Made by a program: the position numbers and the translations under genes. From Zanthoxylum bungeanum (taxonomy: Eukaryota; Streptophyta; Magnoliopsida; Sapindales; Rutaceae): a stretch of 64,000 nt of DNA. The stretch is from positions 32,269 through 96,268 of the forward strand of contig SKCR01031857.1 in NCBI GenBank assembly GCA_019454045.1, in the 5' to 3' direction. Below, in pieces: positions 1 to 12,918 of the stretch. The notes beneath the pieces were generated by a model. It searched no databases and was not told the DNA's origin. It saw nothing but the letters and a program-made list of their open reading frames with translations. How positions within the stretch are numbered: position 1 is the first letter of the stretch; each line of letters starts with the position of its first letter.

Positions 1-1719
1 TAGACGCATGTGCACATGTGGAGGACTGAGGGGACGCTCTCAGATCCTCGAGCAGCACTAGGGGCTACAGGGTCCCGAAATCCTGATTTTTAGAGATGCC
101 CAGTTGAGTTATGGTCATGGGCATCGAGTACACCCAGTTGAGTTATGGTCCTGGGTGTAGAGAGACGTCCAGTTGAGTTATGGTCCTGGAAGTAGAGCAG
201 TTTCCAGATTTCCAGTGCACAGTTTTCAGATTTTCAGTGCCTAGATTTCAGAAATCAGATTATAGTTCACGGTTTTCAGAAACAGAGTTTAGAAACAGTT
301 TTTCAGATTTCAGTTTTCAGTTTTAAGATACAGTTTACAGTTTCAAGATACAGCTTTCAGTTTTCTTTAGATACAGATCTCAGTTTTCAAGTGTAGTTTT
401 CAGTCTTCAGATACAGTTTTCAGAAAGAGCTTTTCCAGAAAGAGAAAGTAAAGTAAAGTTTTCAGCAAAGAAACTTTTAGATAACAGTTTTTCAGAAAGA
501 GTTTTCAAAGAGTATCTTCTAAAGACATAGCATGTTGAAGTAAAGTATGATTTGCAATTATTGCATATAAATCATGTATTATAGTAAGTTATTTGAAATG
601 CATATAGTTGATGGTAGTGCATTATAGCATGAGTACATTTAGATGCATGTAGCTAACATTGATACATGGTATCATCATTATGTTTATATGTATTTGTAGA
701 TGATGTTGGTATGAGATGTAAGGCTATATGAGAGATTTTCCTTGTGAATATTTAATGTGTGATAAATATTTGAAGGAAAGAACATATGGTAAGAATACTA
801 TAACATGTTGCAATGATTACATGTGTATGTATACATGATCAGTGATAGTAGGTTAAGTGTCTGACAGAGATAATATTTTAGTACAACCGACTTGATGATA
901 TTTCAAAGAAGGTAAGAATAAGAGGTTTTAAATTAAAGGCCAGAACTAGATACAAAGTAAATATATAGAAAAGTGGAAAGATATTAAAGTAACGTAGTGG
1001 ATACGTAATGAGTCTTGGTACAATAGATGGATTTATAGAGCTTAATGACTATAGTATAAATGTTTAAAATTTAAGTATGAAACAAGATGTAAGAGTGTGT
1101 GAATTAGAACAAAAATCTTGTAATAAATGGTAACATCTAAACTTGAATAAGAGTTTTTCAGTTAAACTAGATTTGAGAATTATGTGAGACTATATAGACA
1201 ATTTAAGTCATCAATATATTAAGAAATAAACCTTGTATGAGTTTGTATGTTTAAGTTAGGAGCATAGTTACTTACTGAGTCATTATGACTCACACCACAA
1301 CAGTTTATAGTTTTACAGGTCAGTAGCTGTCATATCGAACCAGCAGATGTTCGGTGAAGACTTCGAAGACGGTGGATCGCCCCAATTGCAGTAAAGAGAG
1401 TCCTGGGTCGAGTTATGGGTCCTCACGGCCCTTTGTATGGTTTTTGCATTTGTATCTCATTTATATAAGTGATGTAATAGTTTAGTTTTATTTTTTAGTC
1501 CTGGCCGGAGGCCAATTGATTTACTTTTGTTCATTGAGTTTGGGCCTGAGGCCTTGATGTTGAGAGTTGATGATTGTGTTGTATTTGGATGCTGGCTATA
1601 GGCCAGGTTGCATGATGTTCTACATACAAAATGCCGAAATTTCATCAGAAACAGAGGCTTATGGAGATGGGTTCTCCTGTCTCCTGCCGGTAGCATCCTG
1701 GCCTAGGCGGGATGTTACA
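1..1719 (+). repeat. A1: 3' part of a large gypsy-type LTR (family A)
   Basis: This is the 3' portion of an LTR related to the 3.6-kb LTR at 15615-19242. The shared landmarks are 'TTACTTACTGAGT' followed by 'ACTCACACC' (about 1270-1293), a short GGATC/CCCAATTGCAGT stretch (about 1374-1393), and a terminal block reading GAGGCTTATGGAGATGGGT, then TCTCCTGCCGGTAGCATC, then GATGTTACA. The LTR ends at 1719 with ACA. Divergence from the A3 LTR is high. It holds no protein-coding gene; the small ORF on the minus strand at 1457-1696 lies inside the LTR and is not supported. The LTR interrupts a minus-strand Tat-like LTR that begins at 1720. Confidence 0.75.
95..520 (+). repeat. Short tandem repeats inside the A1 LTR
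   Basis: Three copies of a unit of about 34 bp containing CCAGTTGAGTTATGGTC lie at about 100-200. They are followed at about 200-520 by a degenerate array based on CAGTTTTCAG/CAGATTT. A remnant of the first unit (GTCGAGTTATGGGTCCT) recurs near 1406. These repeats are not seen in the other A-family LTRs of the window, so they probably expanded in this lineage only. Confidence 0.7.
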
Positions 1720-2463
1720 GTGCGTGTGTGTTGAGGAAAAAGAGAGACGAGATGGAGAGAGGTGGGGTTTATATTATTTGGTTGTGACCGTGTCTCCAGA
1801 ATAGGGTTGATTTAGTGTGTGTTTTATAGTTGTCAATTAGGGTTTGCATGGATAGGGATTTGTAATATCTAATTAGTGTCACAAAACGAAAATATGTATT
1901 TGATTGGGGGACAAATTTTGGTGAATTAGGAAGGTTGAATATTTGATTGGCTTGGTTTAGGAATACAATTTGTTAGATCAGGAAGTCAATATTTTTAATT
2001 GGTTATGATTGATTTTAATTAGGCAAAATATTTCTTTAATTTAGTATATAATATTTTAAGTTAGGAAGTTACAATATTTTAATTTGGTATATCAATTAAT
2101 TAATATTTTATTTAGTTAATGTTTAATTTAATTAATATTTGATTTAATTTGGATGTAATTTAGGGGCTATGGGCGTGTGGGCCTCTCTTGGTGGGCTAGG
2201 TGTTGTGTTGGTTTGGTGAGTGGGGTTAGGTGGGTGGCAAGGGTTTTGGGCCAAGGAAAAATGGTTTGCGGGTTTTTTCTGGGCCAAAGGTGCTCTAAAC
2301 GGAGGTCCAACAAGTGAGCTTGACGCTAAACAAGTGAATAAGGATCTAACGAAATACCAATTCCCTTCCGACGACCGTTTCCCGCAATATCCTTAACTAA
2401 AAAGGTAGTGCCTCAAACTGAGACTCATCATCGGGTTTCACATGCAAACATGCAATGCCTACA
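1720..2463 (-). repeat. Tat-like LTR fragment (relative of element C), 5' end
   Basis: Read on the minus strand from 2463, this begins TGTAGGCATTGCAT and continues with ATGATGAGTCTCA, CACTACCTTTT and CGGAAGGGAATT, in the same order as the start of the element C LTR (23394 onward). Further on, both contain a 'GGCCCACACGCCCA' stretch, an AT-rich block with 'TGACTTCCT' and 'AATTTGTCCCCC', and an 'AACACAC' stretch. It is cut off at 1720 by the A1 LTR. Its LTR start abuts a truncated copia B LTR at 2464, so the Tat-like element had inserted into copia B. Confidence 0.8.
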
Positions 2464-4006
2464 ATATGCTTTGGTTTTGGTCGTCCAGGGCTTTAACCGG
2501 TTTCTATGTACGCCTCTTCTGGGTATATCGAGAATCGTAGTGTGTTGGGTGTGATGTCAAGACGGAAGTATCACTCCAGTCATAGTGGAGATGATGGTCA
2601 CGTAGGATACGGGACTGGTTCTCTTAAATGCTGCAGCTATCGGGATATTATAACAAGGTCATGTATATCCGATTATAGAGACTATTTACCAGACATCCGA
2701 CATGTGCTTCGTACGGGGTAGACACAATTCCAGCCTCAGGCCTAGCACGTGATCATCCGATACTGGATCGACATACACAATACTACGTATACTACGCCTG
2801 ATATAGATTCTTATTCCTGTAAGGATATTTCTGGAGAATTTGGTAGGCATGTCGCTTTGCTAGAAGCCAACCTTGTCTTGTAAATCGGTAAAACGTAGTA
2901 CTTGGTACTTACGTGTTCGGATAGTCCGACGACTGAATTTACTGTCAAAATATCCGGGGATCTCATGGGTCGCTTCCCGAAGATTCACCGATGACGTATG
3001 ACTCACACTTTTATTAATCTGGGATTAATCAGATGAGAGAGAATTAATTTGGGATTAATTGCAGAGATATTTTATTTGGGATAAAATATCATTTAAAGAG
3101 AGAACGATTAATTTGAAATTAATCGATTAAAAAAATATATTCGATATATTATACGAAATTGTATTTCGACGCGAAATTAAAATTAGATTTTAATTCGGGC
3201 GAACGAGTTAATTAAGAATTAATTTGTTAGCGTCGTGAATAGTGATTTCACTAGGCATAATCATTTAATTACGTCGCAACGGAAAATTCGTTAATTTGGA
3301 ATTAGCAAACCCGATACCGGGATTATTTGCGAGCGCATTCGTATTTCGAATTCGAATGCGGCACGCAAGTCAAATCAAGCGTCAAATCACTAGTCGCATC
3401 AAGCGTGAAATCGTTAGTCACTTTGAGTGATGTGACAACTTGTCACTTAATTTGATGGATTGAGTGATGTGACTTGATGGGAGTTGTTGAAGCTTTTAAT
3501 GGCTTGACTTTTCTGGAAAAAGAAAATCAATAATTAATTTTGGAAATTGATTTGTGTATTAGATACACAAAATAGCCAACAACCACACAACTCTCCTCTC
3601 TCTCTCTCTTTCTTCCTCATTCACGCCCATGGAGGGGTTTTTTTCTTTTGTTTTTGGTAGCCCACTGCCGAGAGACAAGGAGAAAAATGGGAAGCAAAAG
3701 TCGCGATTTTGTGGCAAAATCGGGAGTGCTAGCACTCTACGAAGTCATGCGAAGGTGATAGGGAAGTCCACCCATGAGCTTGAAATCATTTGACTAAGCT
3801 TGGAGCTTGGAAGTTGATCCACAAAGCCGAAAATGGAGGAGGTAGTAGCAGCTCACTGCCGAATGCACAAGTGGGCAGAAAAGAAATTTTTATTCGTTGC
3901 CGCGTCGCTCAACCGATCGATGTGAGTATTCCGCAACTCCCTTGAATGTATTCACATGTGTTTCTTGCTTGATAATTGATCCTTGGGACCTTAGAGAATT
4001 CCAACA
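2464..4006 (+). repeat. Copia B 5' LTR, first ~500 bp missing
   Basis: It matches 9326-10832 of the 3' LTR from ATATGCTTTGGTTTTGGTCG to the terminal GAATTCCAACA. The part corresponding to 8822-9325 is absent because a Tat-like element is joined at 2463/2464. Mismatches and small indels against the 3' LTR are frequent, indicating an old insertion. Confidence 0.85.
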
Positions 4007-4007
4007 A

Positions 4008-4020
4008 TGGTATCTTGAGC
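4008..4020 (+). other. Primer-binding site of copia B
   Basis: TGGTATCTTGAGC starts one base after the LTR end. It resembles the TGGTATCAGAGC site complementary to initiator tRNA-Met that most plant copia elements use, with changes after TGGTATC. These are probably decay. Confidence 0.65.
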
Positions 4021-5639
4021 CAATATTGAGCATGAAAATATTTAGGGCTTAAAATTGGGTAAATTGTATTTCAGCATGATTTAATGAAATTGGATGATTT
4101 AGTATGCTTAAATGTTGATGAATTAATGATTGATTAGATCAATTTCATGAAATTATGATTGGATCATTTTTGCCCAAATTATTAGGCTTGGCCGAATTGA
4201 ACTATGTCCTAAATGTCTTGGATTTTTTGTTTCGTTGATCATTGGATGAGTTGGAAACGATTGGATATGTTGATTTAATGTCGATTGAGGATTAATTGGA
4301 TTGAAACCGAATCGGACATAAAATCACCACATAGCCGAGACATATATAGCATGAAATGAGTTTGATTTTTGATGAAATGTGTTGGACATGTTTTGTTGTT
4401 GATGAGCATGATTAATTAGGCTAATTGATGTTTTAGAAAAGTTAATTGGGTAATTAATTATGTAATGCACTTTGTTTAATTAAATTATGAAATTAGATTT
4501 TTATGGTTTAATTAAATTGGGCTTAAAATTGGATTTGGGCTTGTTATGTTGTAATTGGGCTTATTGGGCTTGGTTGTACCAAGATGGGTTTAGGCAAAAT
4601 TGGTTGGATCCAATTGGGCCCAAAACCGTTTCCATAAAGCCCAAATGCGACTAATGGACCTTTAAAGTTTAATTGGGCCTAATGAGCCTAAATTGATTTC
4701 TAGGCTTATGGGGTTAATCCCGGATTGGATTTTGGTTATTTGGTTTGACCCGAGTTGACCAAAAGTCCACGACTTAAGAAATTAATTAAAAGCCCATTGG
4801 AATTTAATTAAATTGACGTTGGACGTTAATCGAGATTGAGACCCGTAACGATTAAATTTGGAATTTAAGTCGTAAAGGTTTATTAATAAAGTGTAATATT
4901 TAATTTGGAATTAAATAACGAATTAGTATTAAATACAAATTGAATTGGATTTAATTATGTAGTTTAATTTAATTCGAGAATTCATACTTTGATATTTAAC
5001 GGGATCCTAGCCCACTAGGAAACACGGTTTCCCGAGTACTCGACAGAGGATTAGAGGCTCGCCGAAAAATAGTGGGAGGCAAGAATTGAATTTGCAATAT
5101 TCGTTTGATTACTTGCCATACGCGCTCGAACAAATATCATTCGTCAAATATATTAAATGTTAGTTGGACTAATATTTAAACGTTGTTTTAATTAACAGTT
5201 GGACTGTATTCAAACTATTCATTTATATTTGATTATATAATTGGATTATAATAATCAATATATTTGACTTAATTAATTATAGTTGATTAAAATAGTTGGA
5301 CTATAATAATCATTATAATAAATAGTACCTAAATCGTTGATTAAATAGTTGGACTATTAGAATCAAGATAAAATTGAAAAATTGACATTTAAAACATAAT
5401 CCTAGGGAAAATATATTTAAATGGTTTAATTTTCAAAATTTGGAAATATTTTAGGATGGTCATGGAAAATAATAAGTTACTTTATTTGATAAAATAACAT
5501 ATTAAGCCTAAGCCCGGAGTTAAGCAAATAGTAGAGCATAATCTTTGGAAGATTTATGTGATGATAACTTTAGTGCTTAATCCATTAAGTTTGTCGCAGT
5601 ACACTCCTTAATTTCCTTGTCAGAACTAAGGGTTAGATT
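4021..5639 (+). other. Copia B leader and eroded 5' gag, no intact gene
   Basis: This is a long AT-rich stretch. Its first part (about 4180-4800) is rich in TTGGGC/AATTGGGCC words. It contains no ORF of note and no recognisable domain. By position it is the 5' leader of copia B plus the most decayed part of gag. Confidence 0.5.
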
Positions 5640-6060
5640 ATTAAAGTATGATAATGAAATTGAAGGATCTTCATAAATCTTTATTTAGATTTTAGAAGTA
5701 CTAAATTGCAATTAATAACTCTTGGAGAGTTAATGACTATTCTCAAGGAGATAAAGTCAAAGTTTGCAATAAGGCAAGTAGCGCAAGGCGCACCTTACTT
5801 CGATATTCTAGAGTGCCAAGGCTTGGCCAATGGCTTCTGGAATATTGAAAAAGGGCAAAGGCAAAATCATTATAATCTTCTGGGAAGATAAATGACATAT
5901 TCCAAAATGTCTGCCTAAATTGTGGCAAACAGGATTGCGGAAGCGTGACTGCCGTTTAGACAAAGCAGACATGAAGGAATTAAAGACGAGCAAAACTCTG
6001 ATTTCAAATATGTTTGTCAACATTATGTTCACTACTAGTATTAAAATTAGATTTTAAATA
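5640..6060 (+). pseudogene. Copia B gag relic
   Basis: By position this is the end of the Gag nucleocapsid protein of the Ty1/copia element. Short open stretches translate to lysine-rich sequence (5706-5891). They are followed by a cysteine-bearing stretch near 5910-5950 (CLNCGKQDCG in one frame) that could be the damaged zinc knuckle. No single frame stays open for more than about 60 codons. The assignment rests mostly on its place between leader and integrase, so it is tentative. Confidence 0.45.
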
Positions 6061-6439
6061 CTAAGTGTGGAACATAAAATATATGTATTGATGTTCAGAA
6101 TCTGTTTTGAACAGGATACTGACTTCAATAGAGATTAATCTGCGAATCGAAAACGGGACAAAAGTCGTTGTTTTAACCGTAGATACCTAAATTTAGGAAC
6201 TACCTTCGGGTATGTACTTAAATTTATAAACTGTTATAATGTAACTAGTTTGACTAGAAACATTATCTCTATATCAGTGTTTAACCCGCTGCGGGTGAAC
6301 CTTTATATTCTAGAACACTAAAGTGTTTTATTTTATAAAGATGATATTGAGATAAACACATTAGATGTGAATAACAAAATTTATATTTTGAATATAAATA
6401 AATCTCAAACATATAACATGACAAACAAATAGCTCAAAC

Positions 6440-7190
6440 TGATTTGATCAGAAGAAACTTAATGTGGCATTGTTGTCTAGGACACAATCAAACAAGAATC
6501 TTATATCCACACTTTTGAAGAGTGGGTACTCGGACTGATTTGATTCTATTCAAATAAAGTCTACGAATCTAGTTAATTGGGCAAAGTGCCTAAAACACCT
6601 TTACTTGGTAAAAATGTAAATGCCACCAATCTGTTAGCCATAGTTCATAGTGAAGCAAGTGGGTCCATGTCTAGCTAGGCTAGAGATGGATATGGATATT
6701 TCGTGACCTATACGGATATGGCATCGCGTTATGGTTATGTGTTTGAAACACAAATCGAAAACTTTTAAAGTTTTCGACACGAAACAGACAAACAGATCGG
6801 CTGAAGTATTAAACCGTCACGGTAAGACCGTAATGGAAAATACTTAAGCAATAAGTTTCTTATATACTTGAAAGAGTATAGTATTCTTTCAAAGATGACT
6901 TCTCTCGGAACACGTCATTTTGACGGTGTGTCCGAACCGAGTAACCGAATTTTGTTGGACATGATAAGGGTAATCATGAGTCGCTCTGAGCTACCATTTC
7001 CTTCAACGGATAAGCATTAACAGTGCAATACTTATTTTGAATAAGGTTCCATAAAAGTCTGTTTGACAGATATCATATTAGATATAAACAGGAAAGAAAC
7101 TGGGTTTCTCATTCCTGAACATTTGGGTATGCTAGGCATATGTTTGGATGATACCAAACTAAAACCCAAATTGGACAAGTGCCAATTGTA
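6440..7190 (+). pseudogene. Copia B GAG-pre-integrase and integrase relic
   Basis: Near 6460 the translation reads LMWHCCLGHNQTRI, matching the W-H-x-x-L-G-H histidine motif of the GAG-pre-integrase domain. Next comes GKVPKTPLLGKN (about 6570-6613), then the catalytic-core start DGYGYFVTYTDMASRYGYVF (about 6687-6746), where the first catalytic Asp of copia integrase is expected. At about 6953 NRTLLDMIRVIMSRSELPF matches the conserved stretch after the catalytic Glu. Stops and frame changes separate these blocks, so no functional integrase can be made. Confidence 0.8.
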
Positions 7191-7539
7191 GGTTATCCTA
7201 GGGATACCAAAGTATAGTACTTATATAACTCACTAGAGAACAATGTAATTGTTACTCGCCATGCGGTTTTCCTAAGAGGAATACCTATATGTAGTGGTAA
7301 GTGAGAGGATAGTAAAACTCGATGAAAAATCGGAGTAATACTATTCCAGGCACAGATCCTTAATGGAACACAAAAATAGTTCATCAATGATGAAACTATA
7401 CCAATAATCTTCGAATACACAAGAACCGCGTATGTCGGAGAGAGTCAGAAGACAACCTGGGGTATGGGTTTCTGATCTTACCTCGTAAAGATGTCAATCT
7501 TTTGGGGTATACCAACTGACTATTTATAAGGAAGTGATA

Positions 7540-8806
7540 CAAGGTATTGACTCCCTATTATGGCAAAGTGCCATGAATCCGAAATGGATTCCATGTATAT
7601 CAACCAAGTTTGGACACTAGTTGATGTACCGCAAGACATTGTTCCTATTGGTACTATAGAAGTCTTTGAGGAAGACATACATGGAAGGCAACATACCAAC
7701 GTTCTAAGCTAGGCTTGTAACGGAAAGGTATCGTTATCAACATTGTGTTGATTACGATTCAACTTTTTACCTGTTGCCATGGTAAATCCATTTGGGTAAT
7801 GCTTGCTAATGCTGCATGTTTCATTTATGAAATATGACAGCTTAACGGGAAAATCGCTTTCCGGAAAAGGAAACCTTTTGGAGGATGTTTACAACATCCT
7901 GTCGGTTTTTTCGTACCATAACAAGCAAACAAGGTTTGCAGGTTATTCGATCCATGTTTGGATTCAAGCAAGCATTAGGTTCTTGGAATTATCGTTTTGA
8001 TGTAATCATAATGGTTTATGATTTAATTCAAAACGAGAATGATTCTTGTGTATATAAGAAGGTTAGTGGGAGCGCACTGACAATCATTGTCCTATAAAAT
8101 AATGATAATATGTCATTTCTTGGAAATGATATTCCCATAATAAAAACAATCGGTGAAAGCTTGGCTTTCATAAAAACTCTCCGAGAAATCGTACATTGAA
8201 AAATGTACGCGACCTGGTGTCTCATATGCTTTGAGCATATGGATTCACAAACAGGACAATCCAGTGATAGTCACTGGATTTATGATAAGAACATCCGTTA
8301 GTATCTTAGAGAACTAAGGATGCTGTCTTAAACTATGGAGATGGAGAACTTGAAGTGACTGTGATCACTACTGCAAGTTCCCTAAACCGATAAAATGACT
8401 ACAAGTCGCAAACGGTACTATACAGTTTGAATAACGGAACAGTGATCTGAAAATCTTCCAAGCAAGATACTGTTACCGAATAAACAACAAATGCGGGTTA
8501 TTGCTGTAGCTGAGGCGGCAATAGAAGCCATTTGGGTCAATAATAAATCTAATTAGATTAGATATAATTCTGTTAGCAGCTGAGCTGGGCTACAGCACAG
8601 GCTAAAGCATTAATGGTCTCATCAATGATCGAGATACATACTTCGATATTCATCTGATTCGTTCAGATCATACATCGTGGTGATGTGATGATCGAATAAA
8701 TCGCATCAGATGATAATCATACAAATCCGCTGACGAAAGCCTTTTCTCAGCAGTTTGAGCCAACCGTACATAGTTCGGGTGTAAGACACTCGAGTGACTG
8801 GCTATA
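7540..8806 (+). pseudogene. Copia B reverse transcriptase / RNase H relic
   Basis: RT starts near 7580 with SEMDSMYINQVWTLVDVP, the conserved block at the beginning of copia RT. At about 7937-8097 one frame reads RSMFGFKQALGSWNYRFD and then NENDSCVYKKVSG, the segment just before the YxDD catalytic motif. The YVDD itself is lost: the next codons read IVL and a stop. RNase H pieces follow at about 8485-8530 (AEAAIEAIWV) and 8655-8790 (HLIRS, then a DNHTNPLTKAF stretch typical of the copia RNase H end). The gene is broken in many places. Confidence 0.8.
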
Positions 8807-8821
8807 GGCCAAGTGGGAGAT

Positions 8822-10832
8822 TGTTGGACAATTATGACCCATAGCGTCACTATTTGTACAGATCATGGTGTTGTTGTACAAATTAACTATGTGACAAAGG
8901 AGATTGCACTCTTATCATTTGTGATTAGATCACCAAGATGTATAAATGATAGGAGGTCCCTATAATTTATTCCTGGATTGAGAATGATATGATACAGTAT
9001 CAATCCACGAAGGATAAATCATTAAATATCCCTAGTCAGAGTATTATCGAGATTGGACATCGATAAATACGTAAAAGACTAGTATTACGCTTGTGCGCGT
9101 TGTGAGGGCATAACGACATAGTTCTCATATATTTGGGTATAGGATACTCATGCAAGTGTAATAGGGGGTTGTGTTTACCGATGGTACGGGAAACAGCTTC
9201 GCTCTGGATAGAACCCCTCGGAATTCCATTGGTAGTATGACTATGTGTCTATGGAAGTCCGAAATCAGGGTAGGTGTATTTGGTCTTAACTTGAGACTTG
9301 CACCACTAATACTTGCGACAATCAATATGCTTTGGTTTTGGTCGTCCAGGGCTTTAACCGGTTTTTGTGTATGCCTTATCTGGGTATATCGAGAATCGTG
9401 TGTGGGTGGTGTGATGTCAAGACGGAAGTATCACTCCAGTCATAGTGGAGATGATGGTCACGTAGGATACATGACTGGTTCTCTAAATGCTACAGCTACC
9501 GGGATATTATGACAAGGTCATGTATATCCGATTATAGAGACTAGTTACCAGACATCCGACATCTGTTTCGTACGGGGCAGACACAATTCCAGCCCCAGGC
9601 CTAGCACGTGATCATCCGATACTGGATCGATATACACAATACTACGTATACTACGCCTGATATAGATCTTTAAACCTGTAAGGATATTTCTGGAGAATTG
9701 GGTAGGCATGGCGCTTTGCTAGAAGCCAACCTTGTTTTGTAAATCGGTAAACCGAATTTACTGCCAACATATCCGGGGATCTCATCGGTCGCTTCCCGAA
9801 GATTCACCGATGACGTATGACTCGCACTTTTATTAATCTGGGATTAATCAGATGAGAGAGAAAATTAATCTGTGATTAATTGCGGAGATATTTTATCTGG
9901 GATAAAATATCATTTAAAGAGAGAGAACTATTAATTTGAAATTAATTGATTAAAATAATATATTCGATATATTATACGAAATTGGATTTCGACGTGGAAT
10001 TAAAATTAGATTTTAATTCGGGCGAACGAGTTAATTTAGAATTAATTCGTTAGCGATGTGAATAGTGATTTCACTAGGCATAATCATTTAATTACGTCGC
10101 AACGGAAAATTCGTTAATTTGGAATTAACGAACCCGAGCCCGGCATTATTTGCGAGAGCGCATTCGCATTTCGAATTCGAGTGCGGCACACAAGTCAAAT
10201 CAAGCTTCAAATCGCTAGTCGCATCAAGCGTCAAATCGTTAGTCACTTTGAGTGATGTGACAACTTGTCACTTGATTTGATTGATTGAGTGATGTGACAT
10301 GATGGGAGTTGTTGAAGCTTTTAATGGCTTGACTTTTTTGGAAAAAGAAAATTAATAATTAATTTTGGAAATTGATTTGTGTATTAGATACACAAAATAG
10401 CCAACAACCACACAAATCTCCTCTCTCTCTTTCTTTCTTCCTCATTCACGCCCATGGAGGGGCATTTTTTCTTCTGTTTTTGGCAGCCCACTGCCGAGAG
10501 ACAAGGAGAAAAATGGGAAGCAAAAGTCGCGATTTTGTGGCAAAATCGGGAGTGCTAGCACACTACGAAGTCATGCGAAGGTGATAGGGAAGTCCACCCA
10601 TGAGCTTGGAATCATTTGACTAAGCTTGGAGCTTGGAAGTTGATCCACAAAGCCGAAAATGGAGGAGGCAGTAGCAGCTCACTGCCGAATGCACAAGTGG
10701 GCAGAAAAGAAATTTTTGTTCATTGCCGCGTCGCTCAACCGATCGATGTGAGTATTCCGCAACTCCCTTGAATGTATTCACATGTGTTTCTTGCTTGATA
10801 ATTGATCCTTGGGACCTTAGAGAATTCCAACA
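8822..10832 (+). repeat. Copia B 3' LTR (complete)
   Basis: It starts TGTTGGACAATTATGACCC directly after the polypurine tract CAAGTGGGAGAT, and ends AGAATTCCAACA. Length is about 2.0 kb. It contains a block of TTAATTTGGAATTAA-type palindromic words (about 9835-10135) shared with the other two B LTR copies. The 113-codon ORF inside (9171-9512) is not conserved as an ORF in the other copies and is not called as a gene. Confidence 0.9.
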
Positions 10833-12158
10833 TCGGGGCCCTTATTATGAGGTACTAATCATCAAAAAATGACTGACCCACTACTCTGTCGATATGGTGT
10901 TGTTCGTACACTATCTGGTTAGTGCGCGTGACTTTACCATTGGACGTTTGATATGTATTTTGAAGGGTATGCATTTGATTTTTTATTAATTTTTCCAAGA
11001 TATATTTTTAATTTAAACATATTTGGTTTTTGGGGAAAAGAATGATTTCAAAAGAAATGCGTTTTGATTATGATGTATTTTGATATCGTTTATGATATTT
11101 TATGATATGATATGTTTCCGTCACGACGTTTGTATATGGTTTTCTTGGTTTTATGATATTGATTCCGCTGTGGATCTTGTATAGGGCTATGTCCAACTAC
11201 AGTGGACTGACCCGCCACCCTCTGTCGACATGAGCTTGTTTCGTTCGTTGTCCGATCTGTGCACGTGATTTGACACTAGGCGCTTGTTATGTTTCGTTCA
11301 GTCGAGTTTATATTGGATGCTTGATATAGTTTTACGATGATGATGAATTTTGAAATTGATTTTTGTTTACATTAAAATATTTTTTATAATGAGACTTCGA
11401 GATGGTTTTTTGAAAGAGATTGTTTTCGTTTTCCATTTTGATGACGACGGAAATTGGCAGATTTCAGACTATCAACAACATAAGATCAATATGATTATGT
11501 GTCACTTGTGGCTGTGATTATTGATGTATTTGTAGGTATAAAAGTTCACGTTCGTTATAGGAGCATGTATGTATGTTAATAGTTTAGACATGAATTTTTT
11601 GAGTATTATGATGGTTATGTATGCTTTATTATCAGCCATACAATGTTTTATGTGCGATTAGATATGTGCTTATATAAACTTTGATGTTGATAGCGTTTAC
11701 GAATATGATATGAAATGACACAATATGAAATGAATGAGTCCCGTTTCAGATTACAGACGAAATAGATAGTATGAAATTCATATTATGTTTTTTTTGTTTT
11801 TGATACTGTATTTTACTACCTGCAAAAAAACCTGTGTTATGATGACTGTGATTAACTGTATAGGATTTGTGTTAAGCTTTCTGTTTCTAAGATGGATGAA
11901 TTTGAAACAGTTTAAGTGTGTTCTTATGAATGAATGTGAATTGAAATGACAAGTTTGATTTGATTATGGTATGAAATATTTGATTTGATTTATGTTGCTT
12001 TAAAATAGCATAGTTGTATTGATGTTTGAGATACGTAACTTTTGATACTATGTAAAGTGAGATAATGATAAGATTATCATGTACCTGCGTTCGGTTCCAA
12101 ATGATTAGACATAAGGACGGAGAAATTTCGAGGATGAAATTTTATAAGGAGGGGAGAA
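10833..12158 (+). mobile_element. A2: internal region of a non-coding family A element
   Basis: It aligns with A3 internal DNA from about 19975 to 20985. Shared blocks include CCCACTACTCT, TGATATGTATT, GATATGATATGTTTCCGTCAC, CATGAGCTTGTTTC, GTTTCGTTCAGT and the final AGAAATTTCGAGGA. It ends with a purine tract ATAAGGAGGGGAGAA (12144-12158) just before the LTR start. No ORF with domain similarity is present. The left part of this element has been displaced by copia B. Confidence 0.8.
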
Positions 12159-12918
12159 TGTAGTATCTCGAATATGTTTTGGAAAATTTCTATAAGGTTT
12201 CCGAATTAAAGTTGTGTTTTCGGAACTAGATAATATTCGAAAATAAGACCTTATATCATGGAAAATAGTTCGGAATATTTTAATGTGAAGCTTCATCACG
12301 TTAGAAAAAGCGTTGTTTCGAGAACTAGTTACGCGATTCATATTTATATTGTTATACTCATAAAATTTTGTTGTATTAACTATAAATAGCAAATGAACTC
12401 CGATTGATCTGATTCTTAAACCATTAGACTCATTTTTCAGAGACGAACAACTTTTGTGTTGAACGTTTTTCAAAATTTTATTAGAAGAGCTTCCATAATA
12501 TGAATTTTTGAGAAAGCCCCATGGTAGGAACCTAACTGCAATTTTACGGGGGTCAGAATATAATATCCAAAATATTTTCTATAAATAACCCAAGGGTTTC
12601 ATAATTCACGAAAAATGGCATAACCTCACAAAACTCCCCACCCGACCCCCATCTCCAAAAACACGTTTGAGAATCCCCTGATCGCGCCGATGGCCTACCG
12701 ACCATCACTGGTCAGCGCGATGGTCCATATGGGAGCGCCTGCCACCCTTCCGCCTCGTGGTGGTCGGCGACACCCCTAGGACGCCAACAACGATGAGAAG
12801 AAGATGGAGAGCTGCGCATGAATGGGTATCCCGATCTCGGTTCATCGCTTTATTTCACGACCCGACTCACCAGTCAAATTAAAGCTCTCAGAGAGTACTA
12901 CAAGTTGGCGGTGATGAA
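12159..12918 (+). repeat. A2 3' LTR, first 760 bp
   Basis: It starts TGTAGTATCTCGAATAT and follows the A3 LTR (15615 onward) through GTGAAGCTTCATCACGTT, GCGTTGTTTCGAGAAC, GAACTCCGATTGA and AGTACTACAAGTTGGCGGTG. Similarity stops at about 12918; the remaining 2.8 kb of LTR is absent from the flank. It is either truncated or interrupted by the gag-like element that follows. Confidence 0.85.

Larger units (their letters stand above)
2464..10832 (+). mobile_element. Copia B: decayed Ty1/copia retrotransposon (5' end missing)
   Basis: The layout is a truncated 5' LTR (2464-4006), a primer-binding site, a leader, a gag-pol relic, a polypurine tract reading CAAGTGGGAGAT, and a complete 3' LTR (8822-10832). 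All pol domains occur in copia order (integrase before reverse transcriptase) but with many stops and frameshifts. The right flank (10833 onward) matches the internal region of family A at about 19975, so B had inserted into an A-type element (A2). A solo LTR of the same family sits at 25732-27815. Confidence 0.85.

Noticed and set aside
12105..12473. 122-codon minus-strand ORF at the A2 LTR junction
   Set aside because: It crosses the internal/LTR boundary and is not kept open in the A3 copy; chance ORF.
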